Shown here in pieces: positions 24,811 to 35,800 of a stretch of 64,000 nucleotides of DNA; within the stretch, counting starts at the first letter, position 1, and each line of letters begins with the position of its first letter. The notes under the pieces were generated by a model. It was not told the origin of the DNA. It made no database searches and worked only from the letters and a program-made list of their open reading frames with translations. This DNA comes from Mortierella alpina (lineage: Eukaryota; Mortierellomycota; Mortierellomycetes; Mortierellales; Mortierellaceae). Location of the stretch: the NCBI GenBank assembly GCA_029449245.1, contig JANATF010000003.1, positions 1,984,001 to 2,048,000 of the forward strand, given 5' to 3'. Both the position numbers and the translations under genes were made by a program.

Positions 24811-25544
24811 GGTTCAGGAGATGGAAGGAGCAAGCGTTGAGCGAGTGGGGTGAAGAGGAGAGGAGGGCAATGGGCTGCGGCCCAAAAAAGAATGAGCTCT
24901 TTTGCACACAAAGCCTTTGTGCGATGCATCTTTTTTTTTCTTCGTTGGCTTTGTGACAGGGTCAGACGGCGATGCTGATTGTCCACAAGCCTCGGGATAG
25001 GACAAGGATAGGGGATGGATAGGGACGAACGAGGGCAAGCAGCAGCGCGCCTTGAAAAAGCGAGGTGCTGCAGAGGAGGCAAGGACGGGAGGGGAAAATA
25101 CAACAACAATGTCGATTTGCACATTGGGATCAGATCTCTCATCCATGGGCCTCCTTGCTCTTTTGCTCTCTCTCTCGTTCTCTCTCTTTCTGTCTCTCTC
25201 TCTGTCTCTCTCCATCAGTCCTTTTCTCCCTGCTGCCTTGATCGCTCTCACTCAAGTGCGTCCTCTCCCTCTCTCTTCTCTCGCTCTCTCTCTCTCCCTC
25301 TCTCTCTCTCTGTGTGCCTGTCCTTGTCTGTGTTTGCACCCCCTTCCAGCCTACAGCAGCCGTAAGCCTGGCTGGCTCTTTTTTTTCCCCACCAGGAACA
25401 GCGCGTATTTCATCCTACAGTCCAGTATTCCGCAACTGCTCTCTTCTTCCTTTCCGTGCCATCCTCTCCAGTCCATCGCCCCATCCTCCGTCGAGCTCAT
25501 TCTCGCCCGTCTTTCACTCATCGCACCCCTCCACGCAGCCAGCA
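24811..25544. promoter_or_regulatory. divergent promoter region between mannosyltransferase and kinesin
   Basis: 734 bp between two divergent start codons, so it must contain both promoters. The kinesin side (about 25145-25325) is a long CT-rich tract with repeated CTCTCT and a few TGTCTC interruptions, typical of pyrimidine-rich fungal leaders. Open frames here are low-complexity Ser/Leu reads of this tract and are not believed. Confidence 0.5.
25145..25325 (+). repeat. CT-rich low-complexity tract
   Basis: Near-continuous pyrimidines on the plus strand, dominated by CT dinucleotides, in the presumed 5' leader of the kinesin gene. Confidence 0.8.
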
Positions 25545-28500
25545 ATGCTAAAGTCGGTCGCAGATCGCCTGGGGATCCCGCACTCGTCCTCGTCCTCGTC
25601 GCTCTCGTCCTCCCAGCCTTCCTCCCGCTCCACGTCGCCAAACCTCAGCTCGCCCGCCTCCAGCCAGCGCACCTCCATATTCTCATCCCCACGGTCCCCT
25701 AGCCGACAGCTGCAGCTACAAAAGCCTTCCACATCGACCTCCCCTTCCGCAGCGGGCGCAGCGACAGGCTCAACAGGCGTAAACGGTCTCCTCAGGAAGG
25801 TCCCTGTAGCCTCCACAAAGCCTGTGCTACCACCCCTGGCTACCCACGACCACAGCTCTCTCGCCAGCTCGGTTGCCAGTGCCTCACATCCTGATGGCCC
25901 ACCGGCACCCACCGCCTCCCCTTCTGCCACCACCAGTGCCGCGACGACAGCAACTACACCTTCTTCTTCAAAGACTGAGAATGTCACCGTCACTGTCCGT
26001 ATTCGGCCATTCAGCAACTCAGAGCTGAAGGCCGCAGGAGGTCCCACAGAAGTGTGGGCTGTGAGCGACGATGGCGCAAAGATCGGATATGCGGATGACT
26101 ATGCCGTCAGTGCGCGTAGAACCCCTGTGGACTATATTTATGGTAAGGGCTGGCTATCCGTTTGTTGTTCATACAACCGATTGGCTGCTACCACTCACCA
26201 TATAGCTCTAACTGCATGCACTAGATTGCGCACTTACGGGAAGCGACAACGAGTTGATCTACAGCGCAAGTGTCAAGAACCTTGTCCAGTCTGCCATGGA
26301 GGGATACAACGGTATGTGCGAGTCCATGAAAACTCACCTGGTAACTCTAGTGATGAGCAGCAGGAAAGATCAGGTCTAACCCCTGGTCCACATCTCTTCC
26401 CTCAGGAACGGTATTCGCCTACGGTCAGACGTCTTCAGGAAAAACATATGTAAAGAAACGCTGGAAAATTTTCAAGGGGAAAGGTGTTGCTACTCTTCCG
26501 TGCATCTCCAACTGACATTTTTCTTGTCTCTGTTCGTTGCTCCTGCACCTGTGCGTGCCCCCCTTTGTCAATGGATAGACCATGGTAGGCACTAGTCCAA
26601 AGCACGATTATGCAATTTGACCCGCGCATTTGGTACAAAATGCAGCAACTGGATATCATTCTGACCAGCAAAAAATCCCCCCGTCCCTTTCTCGTCCGCT
26701 GCCAATGTTATCATTAGAGCGGAACTGAGAATCATCCAGGAATTACACCTAGGGCAGTAGAGGACATCTTCAAGTACATTCGAGAGAACTCGGATCGCGA
26801 GTTCCTGTTGCGTGTCTCATATCTTGAGATTTATAATGAGTCCATCCGTGATCTGCTCTCGCCCGAGGCGATCGATCTGCGTATACACGAGGATCGAAGA
26901 GTAAGTATGAAGATCTCATGCTGTGGTATGTTATCTCACACGTAACCGTCAGCAATTTTGCCTAACATAACGCATCTTCTTAGCGTGGTGTGTATGTAAG
27001 TCCGTTAAAGGAAGAGATTGTTACCACGCCAAGTCAAGTCATGAGGATCATCGAGCGAGGAGACTGTAAGTGCCTGGCCACATGAACAAACAAACAAACA
27101 AAGCAAAGCAAAGCAAACGGGCAAAACATTTCGGACGTTCTTGAGAATGGTACAGGACTTGGTTCTTGCTCACTCAAACACGTTTTGGCTCCCTGCTGGC
27201 TGCATAGACCAACGCCATGTCAGCTCCACGGACTTTAACGCACACAGTAGTAGATCGCATTCCATCTTTCAAATCGTAAGTTTTTTCTCTACTGTTTTCA
27301 AAAATGGTCATTGAATTGAGTATGCAGAAGGCTTGTTTCTGAGCAAGTATCACTTTACCCTTCACTTGTAGGTGATCGAAAGTCGAGACCGGTTACCAGC
27401 AGCACAAGCAGGAAGCCCTACAGCACGCAAACCTCTCTCAGGATCCAAATCAGCAGCCGCGGTTCGAGTGTCCCAGCTGAACTTGATTGATCTTGCAGGT
27501 TCAGAAAAGGCAGCCTCTAATGAAGAGCGGCGGAAGGAAGGAGCGTTCATCAACAAGTCTCTCTTGACCCTTGGAACAGTCATTTCAAAGCTGACAGAGG
27601 AGAAAGGGTATGTTGGACACGAATTGGACAATGAGGAATCTTCTATTCAAACGAGAAACGGCACTGATCAGTATTCAATTTTTTTTTTTTTTGCGATTGT
27701 GCTTCCATTTCTGCTAGTGCCCATATCCCTTATCGCGACTCCAAGCTGACCAGGATCTTGCAGTCATCACTCAATGGAAATGCGCGCGTATCGGTGATCT
27801 GTACAATTAGCCCTTCGTCCTTGAACGTGGAAGAATCGCACAACACGCTCAAGTTTGCTGCACGCGTCAAGAAGGTGGTGACAAAAGCACAGACCAACCA
27901 AGTCATGGACGACAAGGCACTGCTGGAGAAGTACCGTCGGGAGATCAGTGAATTGAAGGCACAGCTTATGTTAACGGCTGCAGCGGGCGGTGATGGCACA
28001 GGAGGCAGCGGTGATGCCGCCAACGGAGCAACCGGCGCAGGCGGTAAAAAGCAGGCGGAACTGTCAAAGCTGTTGGAGAAGGAACGTTTGAAACACGAGG
28101 AAGAGATGGTCGAGATGAACATGGTCAGGAATGCACTCAAGGAACGAATCGATCATCTCACAAAACTCATCCTCACTTCCTCGTCCATCAACTCCAAAGC
28201 CACGCCCGCCGCAGCAAACGTTTCCTCGTCGGATCAGAGAGTACCTGCAGGCAGGTACACGGTCGTCGAGACCTCGGCCGATGGTACAGTGCTAGAGTTT
28301 CCCAAAGAGATTGAGAATCGTCTGGCGCTCAAGGATACGATTGTGAAGCAACTGCAATTGGAGCTGGAGGCTCAGCAGGAAAAGATGGCCATGATGAAGA
28401 GCGCATTGGAAAAGACGGCTCGCGGTGAGACTGTTGATATCGAAAGGACTTTGGCCAGGATGGAGGCGGACCCACCCCGAGAGAAGTTTTTGAGCGAGAA

Positions 28501-29218
28501 GAGGGCGTCGATCATGAACATTGCGTCGCTGGAGCATTTGGATGGCGTTGAGGGCGCAGATCTTGCGGCCCTGCAAGCGCTGCAGCGTGGGAACGGAACC
28601 ACCAAAAAACACCTACCATCACAATCAAGTAAGCAGGATGACGCCAAAAGTCTTTTGACGATCGATCAAGAGGACGAGGATGAGGATCTGATGGACACGC
28701 CTTGGAATCGTGAGGAGCTGCAGAGCCTTCGACAGGCCAAGCGAGAGCTCGAGATCATTGTCATTGACCAGGAAAAGAAGCTGGATGATATGGTTGCATT
28801 TGAGGATTCGGACGAATTCCGGATGTTGGTCTTGGAGCTTGAGGAGCAGCGGGAAAGGTTGGTGGCAATGGAAGAAGAGCGTGAAGGATTCAAGGCGACT
28901 ATTGCGGAATTGCAGGAGACGGTTCGGAGGACGTCGTCGTCGCCCTTTGGACTTCGGCGTTCATCGTCGTCACAATTGCTGCTGCAGGACATGCACGGCC
29001 ATTCTTCAGGTTCTGCACCGGGATCGCCATCGTTAAGTGCAACATCAACCTCGTTGCCGGCGGCGAGGGTGAAGGAACTGGAGATGATCGCACAAAAGGA
29101 GCGGCGGCTACGGATGGAGGAGCAAGGCAGGAGTATGGGTCGCATTGCGTCGTTGGAGGCCGAGCTGACGATGCTGAAGGCTGAGCTTTCGGTTCGCAAC
29201 CTGGCTGGTTACTCTTGA
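25545..29218 (+). CDS. kinesin motor protein, kinesin-7 (CENP-E/Kip2)-like
   Basis: Predicted ATP-driven microtubule motor. Exons: 25545-26142, 26225-26311, 26406-26449, 26579-26584 (6 nt), 26730-26900, 26984-27065, 27208-27275, 27372-27607, 27718-29218; sum in frame, 930 aa. A Ser/Pro-rich N-terminal extension (~140 aa) precedes the motor (about 144-490). Motifs: VTVRIRPF; P-loop [11 protein letters not shown] at 235-245; [13 protein letters not shown]; switch I NAHSSRSH at 340-347; switch [12 protein letters not shown] near 390; [20 protein letters not shown]; neck region [11 protein letters not shown]. The tail holds several coiled-coil stretches (to about residue 920) broken by Ser- and Gly-rich linkers. 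The N-terminal position of the motor and the short neck fit kinesin-7; other N-kinesin classes cannot be excluded without a tree. Start chosen at the first ATG after the CT-rich leader ([10 protein letters not shown]). Confidence 0.9.
26579..26584 (+). other. 6-nt microexon of the kinesin gene (Thr-Met)
   Basis: ACCATG sits between GGATAG and GTAGGC. The upstream exon ends GKTY and the downstream exon begins [10 protein letters not shown]. Kinesins carry Thr-Met directly after GKT(Y/H), so these six bases supply the two missing conserved residues and keep frame. Confidence 0.75.
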
Positions 29219-29468
29219 GCGGGTCGCTTTTTTTTTTTTTTTTGCACATCACCTTCGCTTTTCTTATACGCTAATGCTTTTCTATGTTTTTTTTACACGT
29301 TTTTGTCTTGAAAAGACGACCACCTCTATGACCAGGCTAACACTCATGCATAAAGGGCTTCAACCATCGCATTCTTAGTTCTCAATTATTTTTTCTTTAT
29401 ATTTGGCGTTATGCAATTTGTTATTTTATTGTCAGATCGGAAGGATTCCACGACGCGTCTCTATATCT
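29219..29468. other. short convergent intergenic region
   Basis: Contains the two 3'UTRs of the kinesin (+) and Gln-rich (-) genes, with a T run at 29229-29243. Nothing else seen. Confidence 0.4.
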
Positions 29469-31919
29469 TTAGTGGCCGCCAAGCGGCTTATTGTCTTCGT
29501 CTTCGTCCTCCGCCGTCCATGGCTGAGGCTGCTGTTGCTGTGCCAGAGTCATGTTTGGGTATAAAAGCTGCTGTTGCTGCTGTTGGAACTGTAGTTGCTG
29601 CATGTTCATCAATTGCTGCTGCTGCTGTAGTTGTTGCTGTTGTGGCGGCATCTGACCTGAAGACTCCCAAGCAAGTCGTCGCTGTTCCTGCAACCACCTC
29701 TCCTTCTCTGCACTCATGTGCATTTGATGCTGTTGCTGCTGGTGCTGGTATTGCAATTGATTCGTGCCCTGAGCCTTGGCCAACTTCTTGTCACGTTCCA
29801 TGGCAGTGATGGCTCCCACCAGCCCAGTCTGCGGTGGAGGTGGTTTCGCCTCTACATGGATCAGTGTAGAATGATGGTGCTGTTGCTGTTGCTGTGCGTG
29901 CGGTGGGTGGCCCATGAATGACAGTGGGGAGCCAGTGGGTGAAGGGGTTAGAGACTGAAGCAAAGTGTGGTGTTGATAAGGCAACAGGTGTTGTTGTTGC
30001 TGCTGCTGCTGCTGAAGTTGCTGAAGTTGCTGAAGTTGCTGCTGTTGATACAGCTGTTGTTGCAACTGAAGATGATGCGCTGGAGATTGTGCCATGAACG
30101 AGTGTCGTTGAACTGGGTTGTTGGTAGGTTTGGATCCTGATCCAGAGCCATTGGAGCCATTGGATCCAGTGGAGTGCAAGGAAGTGACAGATCCTCGATC
30201 GGGGTTCGACTGACCCAAGGAAAGGGATTGCATGCTATGACGGTATCCAGCTGGGAAACCGCTTGTGAGCAGTGACCCAGGTCCAAGCTGTGGAGGTGCA
30301 TGTTGCAGATCCCCCTCCGAAAAGGCATGCGGTTGCTGCTGCTGCTGTAGGGCAAGAGTTTGGTGCTGGAGAAGTGGCGAGGAAGTTGCAGGATTCAAGG
30401 GTGAGGATACCAATGGCAGGGCATGGAGATGCGGAAGAGTCATCATCGGGTTTGGAGAGCCCGAGCGGACAGAGTGAACGGACGACACAGATGTCTGGCG
30501 AGGGCGCCCATCTTGAAGTTGGGGTGAGCTTTGCATCAAGATATGGGCTGCTGAAGAGCCAGCTCCAGCTAGGACTGGTTGGGGCTGCTCCAAGGGAGGA
30601 GTTCCTGACTGAGCTGGGGTAGTGGTAGTGCCCATCAGGGATGTGAACTGTGGCAATTCGGGCAACGCTGGAATGACCGGGAGCTGCTGCTGCTTTTCGC
30701 CCAAAGGCACGTCGTCATCGCTATCGTCCCCGACATCCTTCCCAATCACGGATCCATTGGAGCTCGTAGCCCTAGAGTGTTGCATTTGGACTGCTTGGAG
30801 CTGCTGCTGATGGTGCTGCTGTTGCTGAAGAACCAAGAGCTGGTAGGCTTGCTGCTGCTGCTGCATTGTTGCAATCTGAATCTGCTGCTGCTGCATGATC
30901 AGCATCATCTCCTGCTGTTGCTGCTGGTAGATCGCCATCGAGCTGGCTAGATGGGTCTGTGCTGAGGCTGAGCTGCTGTTGTTCAAGCTAGTGGCACTTG
31001 TGTTGGCCATGGTCATACCAACGCCGGGAGTGATTTGGTGGGGTGTAGCACCCGATGATACGCCCAAGAGTCCCACCTCGAGCGACTGGACCCTTGAATG
31101 TACTGGACTACTAGCATTTAAGGCGGTAGCGGATGCATTGGCGAGATTTTGGTTGAGAATGGTACTAGCTGGTCGTCCTTGTCCCTGTAGCCCTGCTGCT
31201 ACCGGGGCCTTTCCCTGAACCGGGTTAGTCAGGTTGGCCTTGGAGGCTGCAGATGCTCCTTCTTCATCCGACTCTGTGTCCGAGTTGACGGGGGCCTTGC
31301 GGACGTAGTTCTGGCCAGGTCCTGCGATTCGGGCATGGGCAGCGAACGAACGGACCAATCCTCCAGCCTCCTTGTCTCTGTCACTCTCACTGTCGCTTCC
31401 ATCTACTGTTGGCTTGGTCCCAGCTGTAGTCCCGTGTTTCGATGGTGAGGATGTTTGTACCTGCTCAGCCTCTTCATCTGTTTCTGACTCAGTGTCCGAG
31501 TTGACAGGTGCTTTCCGAACATAGTTTTGGCCTGGCCGCACAGCTGCCTTGGACATGAGGGTCTGACTAATGGGTCGGTTGATCTCCTTGAAATTCACGT
31601 CGGCGGTTGCATTCACATTCACTGAGACGTATGAAGTTGCGGGCTCATATCCAGCACTGTTGTACCCTGTGTTCATTGCAGGCTGATCCTGCTCTTCCTC
31701 CTCCTCCTCTTCTTCGTCTATTTCGACCTCTTCACCCTCGCCCTCTTCAGACTCGTCATCGGATTGGATAGGCCCCTTGCGAACGTAACCCTTTCTCCGC
31801 CCTGGCTGGAACGAGGATCGACCCAGTCGGCTGTCCTTCTTGTTATCTGGGTCATGGTTGAGGAAGGAAACAGACCTCTTCGGCTTTGTATCCAGGTTAA
31901 GTGGAGGTGCCTGTGACAT
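29469..31919 (-). CDS. Gln-rich protein with three YVRK-P-x-SD-x-ES repeats, unknown function
   Basis: Single long exon, 816 aa from MSQAPPLNLDTKPKRSVSF. The open frame extends 59 codons further upstream, but those look like untranslated leader. Family not recognised. The N-terminal third carries three copies of one short motif: GYVRKGPIQSDDESEE, NYVRKAPVNSDTESETDEE and NYVRKAPVNSDTESDEE. Each is followed by acidic sequence, the first by a run of about 11 Glu/Asp. The last two are preceded by GQN and directly repeat 11 residues. The SDxESE form resembles casein-kinase-2 sites. The rest is Gln-rich with many (Q)3-10 runs, plus Ser/Thr/Pro linkers, so it is probably disordered. A short C-terminal motif (GAITAMERDKKLAKAQG) may be a helix. 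Possible scaffold, RNA-associated or transcription-related role, but this is only compositional inference. Confidence 0.75.
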   Translation of the reverse strand: MSQAPPLNLDTKPKRSVSFLNHDPDNKKDSRLGRSSFQPGRRKGYVRKGPIQSDDESEEGEGEEVEIDEEEEEEEEQDQPAMNTGYNSAGYEPATSYVSVNVNATADVNFKEINRPISQTLMSKAAVRPGQNYVRKAPVNSDTESETDEEAEQVQTSSPSKHGTTAGTKPTVDGSDSESDRDKEAGGLVRSFAAHARIAGPGQNYVRKAPVNSDTESDEEGASAASKANLTNPVQGKAPVAAGLQGQGRPASTILNQNLANASATALNASSPVHSRVQSLEVGLLGVSSGATPHQITPGVGMTMANTSATSLNNSSSASAQTHLASSMAIYQQQQQEMMLIMQQQQIQIATMQQQQQAYQLLVLQQQQHHQQQLQAVQMQHSRATSSNGSVIGKDVGDDSDDDVPLGEKQQQLPVIPALPELPQFTSLMGTTTTPAQSGTPPLEQPQPVLAGAGSSAAHILMQSSPQLQDGRPRQTSVSSVHSVRSGSPNPMMTLPHLHALPLVSSPLNPATSSPLLQHQTLALQQQQQPHAFSEGDLQHAPPQLGPGSLLTSGFPAGYRHSMQSLSLGQSNPDRGSVTSLHSTGSNGSNGSGSGSKPTNNPVQRHSFMAQSPAHHLQLQQQLYQQQQLQQLQQLQQQQQQQQHLLPYQHHTLLQSLTPSPTGSPLSFMGHPPHAQQQQQHHHSTLIHVEAKPPPPQTGLVGAITAMERDKKLAKAQGTNQLQYQHQQQQHQMHMSAEKERWLQEQRRLAWESSGQMPPQQQQLQQQQQLMNMQQLQFQQQQQQLLYPNMTLAQQQQPQPWTAEDEDEDNKPLGGH
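29530..30945. repeat. CAG/CTG-type trinucleotide-rich region inside the Gln-rich gene
   Basis: Dispersed runs of CTG/TTG/CTT triplets on the plus strand encode poly-Gln on the minus strand. The densest blocks are at about 29580-29640, 29995-30075 and 30790-30930. Confidence 0.8.
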
Positions 31920-32805
31920 TTGCGGGCTGGACTGAGTAACTGGGTACGGTGTGATGGAAAAACAGAGGGACAAGGACGAGAGGGTCGATGACGAGAAGGA
32001 AAGAAAAAAAAAGGAATGAAGAAAGGTGAGATTATGGTCCATCAGCATGCGCAGACGACGCAAACTCATATATAAATAAAGTTTGGACCACAGCACGCAA
32101 ATTCAATTTCTGTCCTCTAATGAACGGGCGTTCGTCGCTTGGCTGCAAGGATTCACAGCCAGGAGTGTCGCCTTGGTCTCGCGCCTTTCGTTCCTTCTTG
32201 GCCTCGCGCCCCTTTGTTTTCCCTCACGCCATAGAGCTGCCTCTTTATGTGCTGTATGTACGGAAGTACTGTACGGTGCCAGCCCGGTACAGCACCCCTT
32301 TGTTCCCCTCCTAGCCTCGTGTCTCTCCGCCCCAACGGCTTTTAAACATATGCAACCTGCACATGAACATTGATACATTCATATGCCATGAAACATTCAG
32401 CTGAGTTCAACAACACAGAGAAACTGCCAAAAATAGCCCCACCTCCGCCTCTCACCCTCGAACGCGTCCCTGTCAAGAGACAAGAGACACACTGTGGATT
32501 GTTCAAGAGCAAACCATGTCCTTAATCTGGAACTATTTGTAGAGTAGCATAGTTTGGCTTCGTGACACTATGCCTAGGGTGTATCCCAAGACTAGTCTCC
32601 ACATTACAGATGTAGTAGAACGAAATGTAAATCAAAAGAGGACCGTACCGTTATTGGTTTTATTATTTGTCGGCGAGTAGCATTATATATGGTCAATAGA
32701 TGGGGTTAGAGGAGGGAAGGATAATGAGAGGGCGATGTGATGTACAAGCGGGGAGGAGATAATATGTAAGAATGTTTTTTTTGGAGCAGATCCAAGAGAG
32801 CGCTT
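31920..32805. other. intergenic region: promoter of Gln-rich gene and 3' flank of P-type ATPase
   Basis: Both flanking genes are on the minus strand. TATATAAATAAAG at about 32069-32081 may belong to the promoter of the Gln-rich gene. Open frames on both strands overlap and lack family features. Confidence 0.4.
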
Positions 32806-35800
32806 CTAGTTTGTGGGCTGAATGGACTTTGTTCTGCTGAAAGTCCTGCTGAACATGGTCTTCATGGTAGGCACCATGTTCAATCCAAGAATCTCGTCGT
32901 TGTAGGAGGTGGGTCTCAATCTTCTCAGGATCAGTTGACGGATCGTAGCATAAAAGATAATGAACACTCCGAAGGCCATGGGGATCAACAGATACACGAA
33001 CGGAGTATCGTTGTGAGTTCCAAAAACAACGGGCAGTCCAGGGCAGTAGACAATAAAGAAGCCGAGCGCACAGCCGAGGACAATTCCAATGAACGTGCGG
33101 TGGTTCGAGAACATGTACTTGCCAAAGGGAAGTCTGTACCGGGTCTTGCAGGCAAACAGGTTGAACAGTTGCATGATCATGATACTGAGATAGAAGCACG
33201 ATTGAGCAATGGCCAAAAGGCGTTGGTTCTCCTCGGGCGAAGAAGCAGAGAACAGGTTCTGCTTCTGCATTGCGACAGCCTGGGTAGGGGTGTAACCACC
33301 CTCCTTATAAAGGACAACAAAAAAGGTGACAAGACCTCCAATGGTCTGGATGATTCCAATCTCGAGGTATGCCCAAGACAACAGACCAGCATCGACTAAA
33401 ACCTCGTCCTCGGTGCTCTCGAGGCGCTCGCGCCAGTAGACAGAAGTGAAGAGAGCCTTGAAATCATGGCGGAAGCGGTTCCAGAATGAGGGCTGAACCT
33501 CTTCACCCGACTCGGCGTCAATGACGGGTGGCAAGGCGCGGCTGGCAAGACGACGACGGCGCTCGATGGAGGAGGCAGTGACAGGCTTACGTGGGGGCAA
33601 CTTCATCAAGCCGTTGCTGGACTCGGGCTTGTCCCAGGCAAAGGTCAGGGAGATCAAGAGTTCGAATCCGAGATCAATAACCAGGATCAGCATGGAAGAG
33701 ATAGGTAGGGGGATAGAAGCAATGACATAGAGCAAGTTGGGAATGACCTCGGGCATCGAGTGGGTGATGGTGTACTGGATCGACTTTTTCAAGTTGGTGA
33801 AGATCAAGCGACCCTCCTCAATACCGCGGACTGTTGAAGCAAAGTTGTCGTCGAGCAAGATCATGGCTGCAGCGTCCTTGGAGACATCCGATCCAGAAAT
33901 GTTCATAGCAATACCGAGATCAGCCTTCTTGAGCGCCGGCGAATCGTTGACACCATCACCAGTGACTCCGACAATGTGGCCCAACGCCTGCGCGTGCTTG
34001 ACAATCTGCAACTTATGCTTGGGCGAGGTACGGGCAAAAATAATCTCGGGCTTGGAAAAGACCACGTCCCAATCGTGCTCGGACATCGAGTCGATCTGTT
34101 CGCCGTGGATCACAATCGCGTTATACTCGTCATCACCGACCTCGTCAACGGAGCAACCACGCTGTTTTGCAACCATTTCCTTGGTATCAGAGAGAATCAA
34201 GTTGATCTTGCGACCAATGGCCTCGGCCGTCAAGGGATGATCACCAGTGACCATCATCACACGAATACCGGCAGAGCGGCAACGACCGATAGCCTCACGC
34301 ACTCCATGCTTGGGGGGATCCTCAAGCGAGACCAGACCGACGAAGCAGAGGTTGGTGGTAGGGTAGTTCTTTTGCTCCTTGTCAAAAACAATGTCATCTG
34401 GGTACTGGTCGCGGGGCAAGAGCATCTGAGCAAAGGCCAGGACACGGTGACCCTTGGAGGCCATCAGTGTATACATCTCGCCGTAAGCCTTGGAGTGCTC
34501 CTCAGTCAGGGGCACGGCCTCGTTGTTGATCAAGATCGTGCTGCAGAGACGCAGGATACGCTCGGGGGCTCCCTTCATCAGCAAAGTGTGGTTACCGGTA
34601 GCGTGCTCCTTGCGGTGGATGGTCATAGCCCACTTGTTTTCAGAGTTGAAAGGCACCTCAAAGACCTTGGGATAGAGATCACTCAGGTCGTCAAAGTTGG
34701 CAATGTTGGCGGAAGCAAAGCGCATCAAACCAGACTCAGTGGCGTCACCGAGAACCTGGCGCTCAGCAATGGGCACATCTGTGCGATCAAACTTGGCGCG
34801 AGAGCAAAGCGCAGCGATCGAGAGTACCTCGGGGATTCCGGGTGAGCTGGCATCGAAGGCTCTACCGTCGTTAGCAGCGCTGCGGAAGGCAGAGTACATG
34901 TTGAAGGACGACCAAATGTTGGTGACCGTCATCTGGTTGCGCGTCAATGTTCCGGTCTTGTCAGTGGCAAGCATCGTAATGGCGCCGAGGGTCTCGACTC
35001 CGGTCAAGTCCTTGACAAGAACATTCTGGGAGGCCATGCGCTTGGCGGCAATGGTGAGCAACATGGTAACGGTGGCGGGAAGACCCTCGGGAACCCAGGC
35101 GACAAAGACACCGATGGCAAAGTTGAGCGTGTTGGAGATTCCGGCACTTCCCTGGTCACTGTAAACGGCAAAGTAGCCAATGAGGAAGAAGACGATGGCG
35201 GTGGTGATGGCGATCGAGGCGATGATCTTGACAAAGTCATCAATTTCGCGAGACAAAGGCGACTTTCCAGGGTCCTCGCTGGCGGTCAATCCAGCAATCT
35301 GTCCGAGCACCGTGTTGTCTCCTGTTCTGATAACCAGACCATAACCCTCGCCGTTGACAACAAGGGATCCGTTGAAAGCAAGGTTACGAGCCTCAAGAGG
35401 GTTTCTTTGGTCGTTCACAACAGCACGGTCCTGAGGGTCAGTCTCACCCGTCAACGAAGAGTTGTCGACTTTCATCTCTGTGCAGGCGAAGATCATAATA
35501 TCGGCAGGGATCTTGTCACCCATACGGGCAAACACAACGTCACCGAGGACAAGTTCAGAGGCGGGGACCTGGATCGACTTTCCATCACGGACAACGTAGC
35601 ATTGTGCGGGCATGAGGTTCAAGAACGACTGCAGAACTGCGGCCGATTTCTGAGCTTGGTAAAACTCAATAGCAGCGTTGATGAAAGCGACGATGATCAA
35701 AATGGCGCCAAGGTAGGTCTATAAGGCCACACCAAAAGAATGGAAGGTAATGAAAAGTGTTGTTAGTTTACAGACACTTTTAGATTCGACCACCATACGT

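Noticed and set aside
25052-25702. Ser/Leu-rich open frame before the kinesin, as a secreted protein
   Set aside because: It reads the CT-rich leader and part of kinesin exon 1 in a wrong frame.
29411-30622. Plus-strand Ala/Val/Cys-rich open frames opposite the Gln-rich gene
   Set aside because: They are the complementary reading of CAG/CTG repeats.
33976-34845. 289-aa plus-strand open frame opposite the P-type ATPase
   Set aside because: A long antisense open frame caused by codon bias of the ATPase; no start, splice or family evidence.
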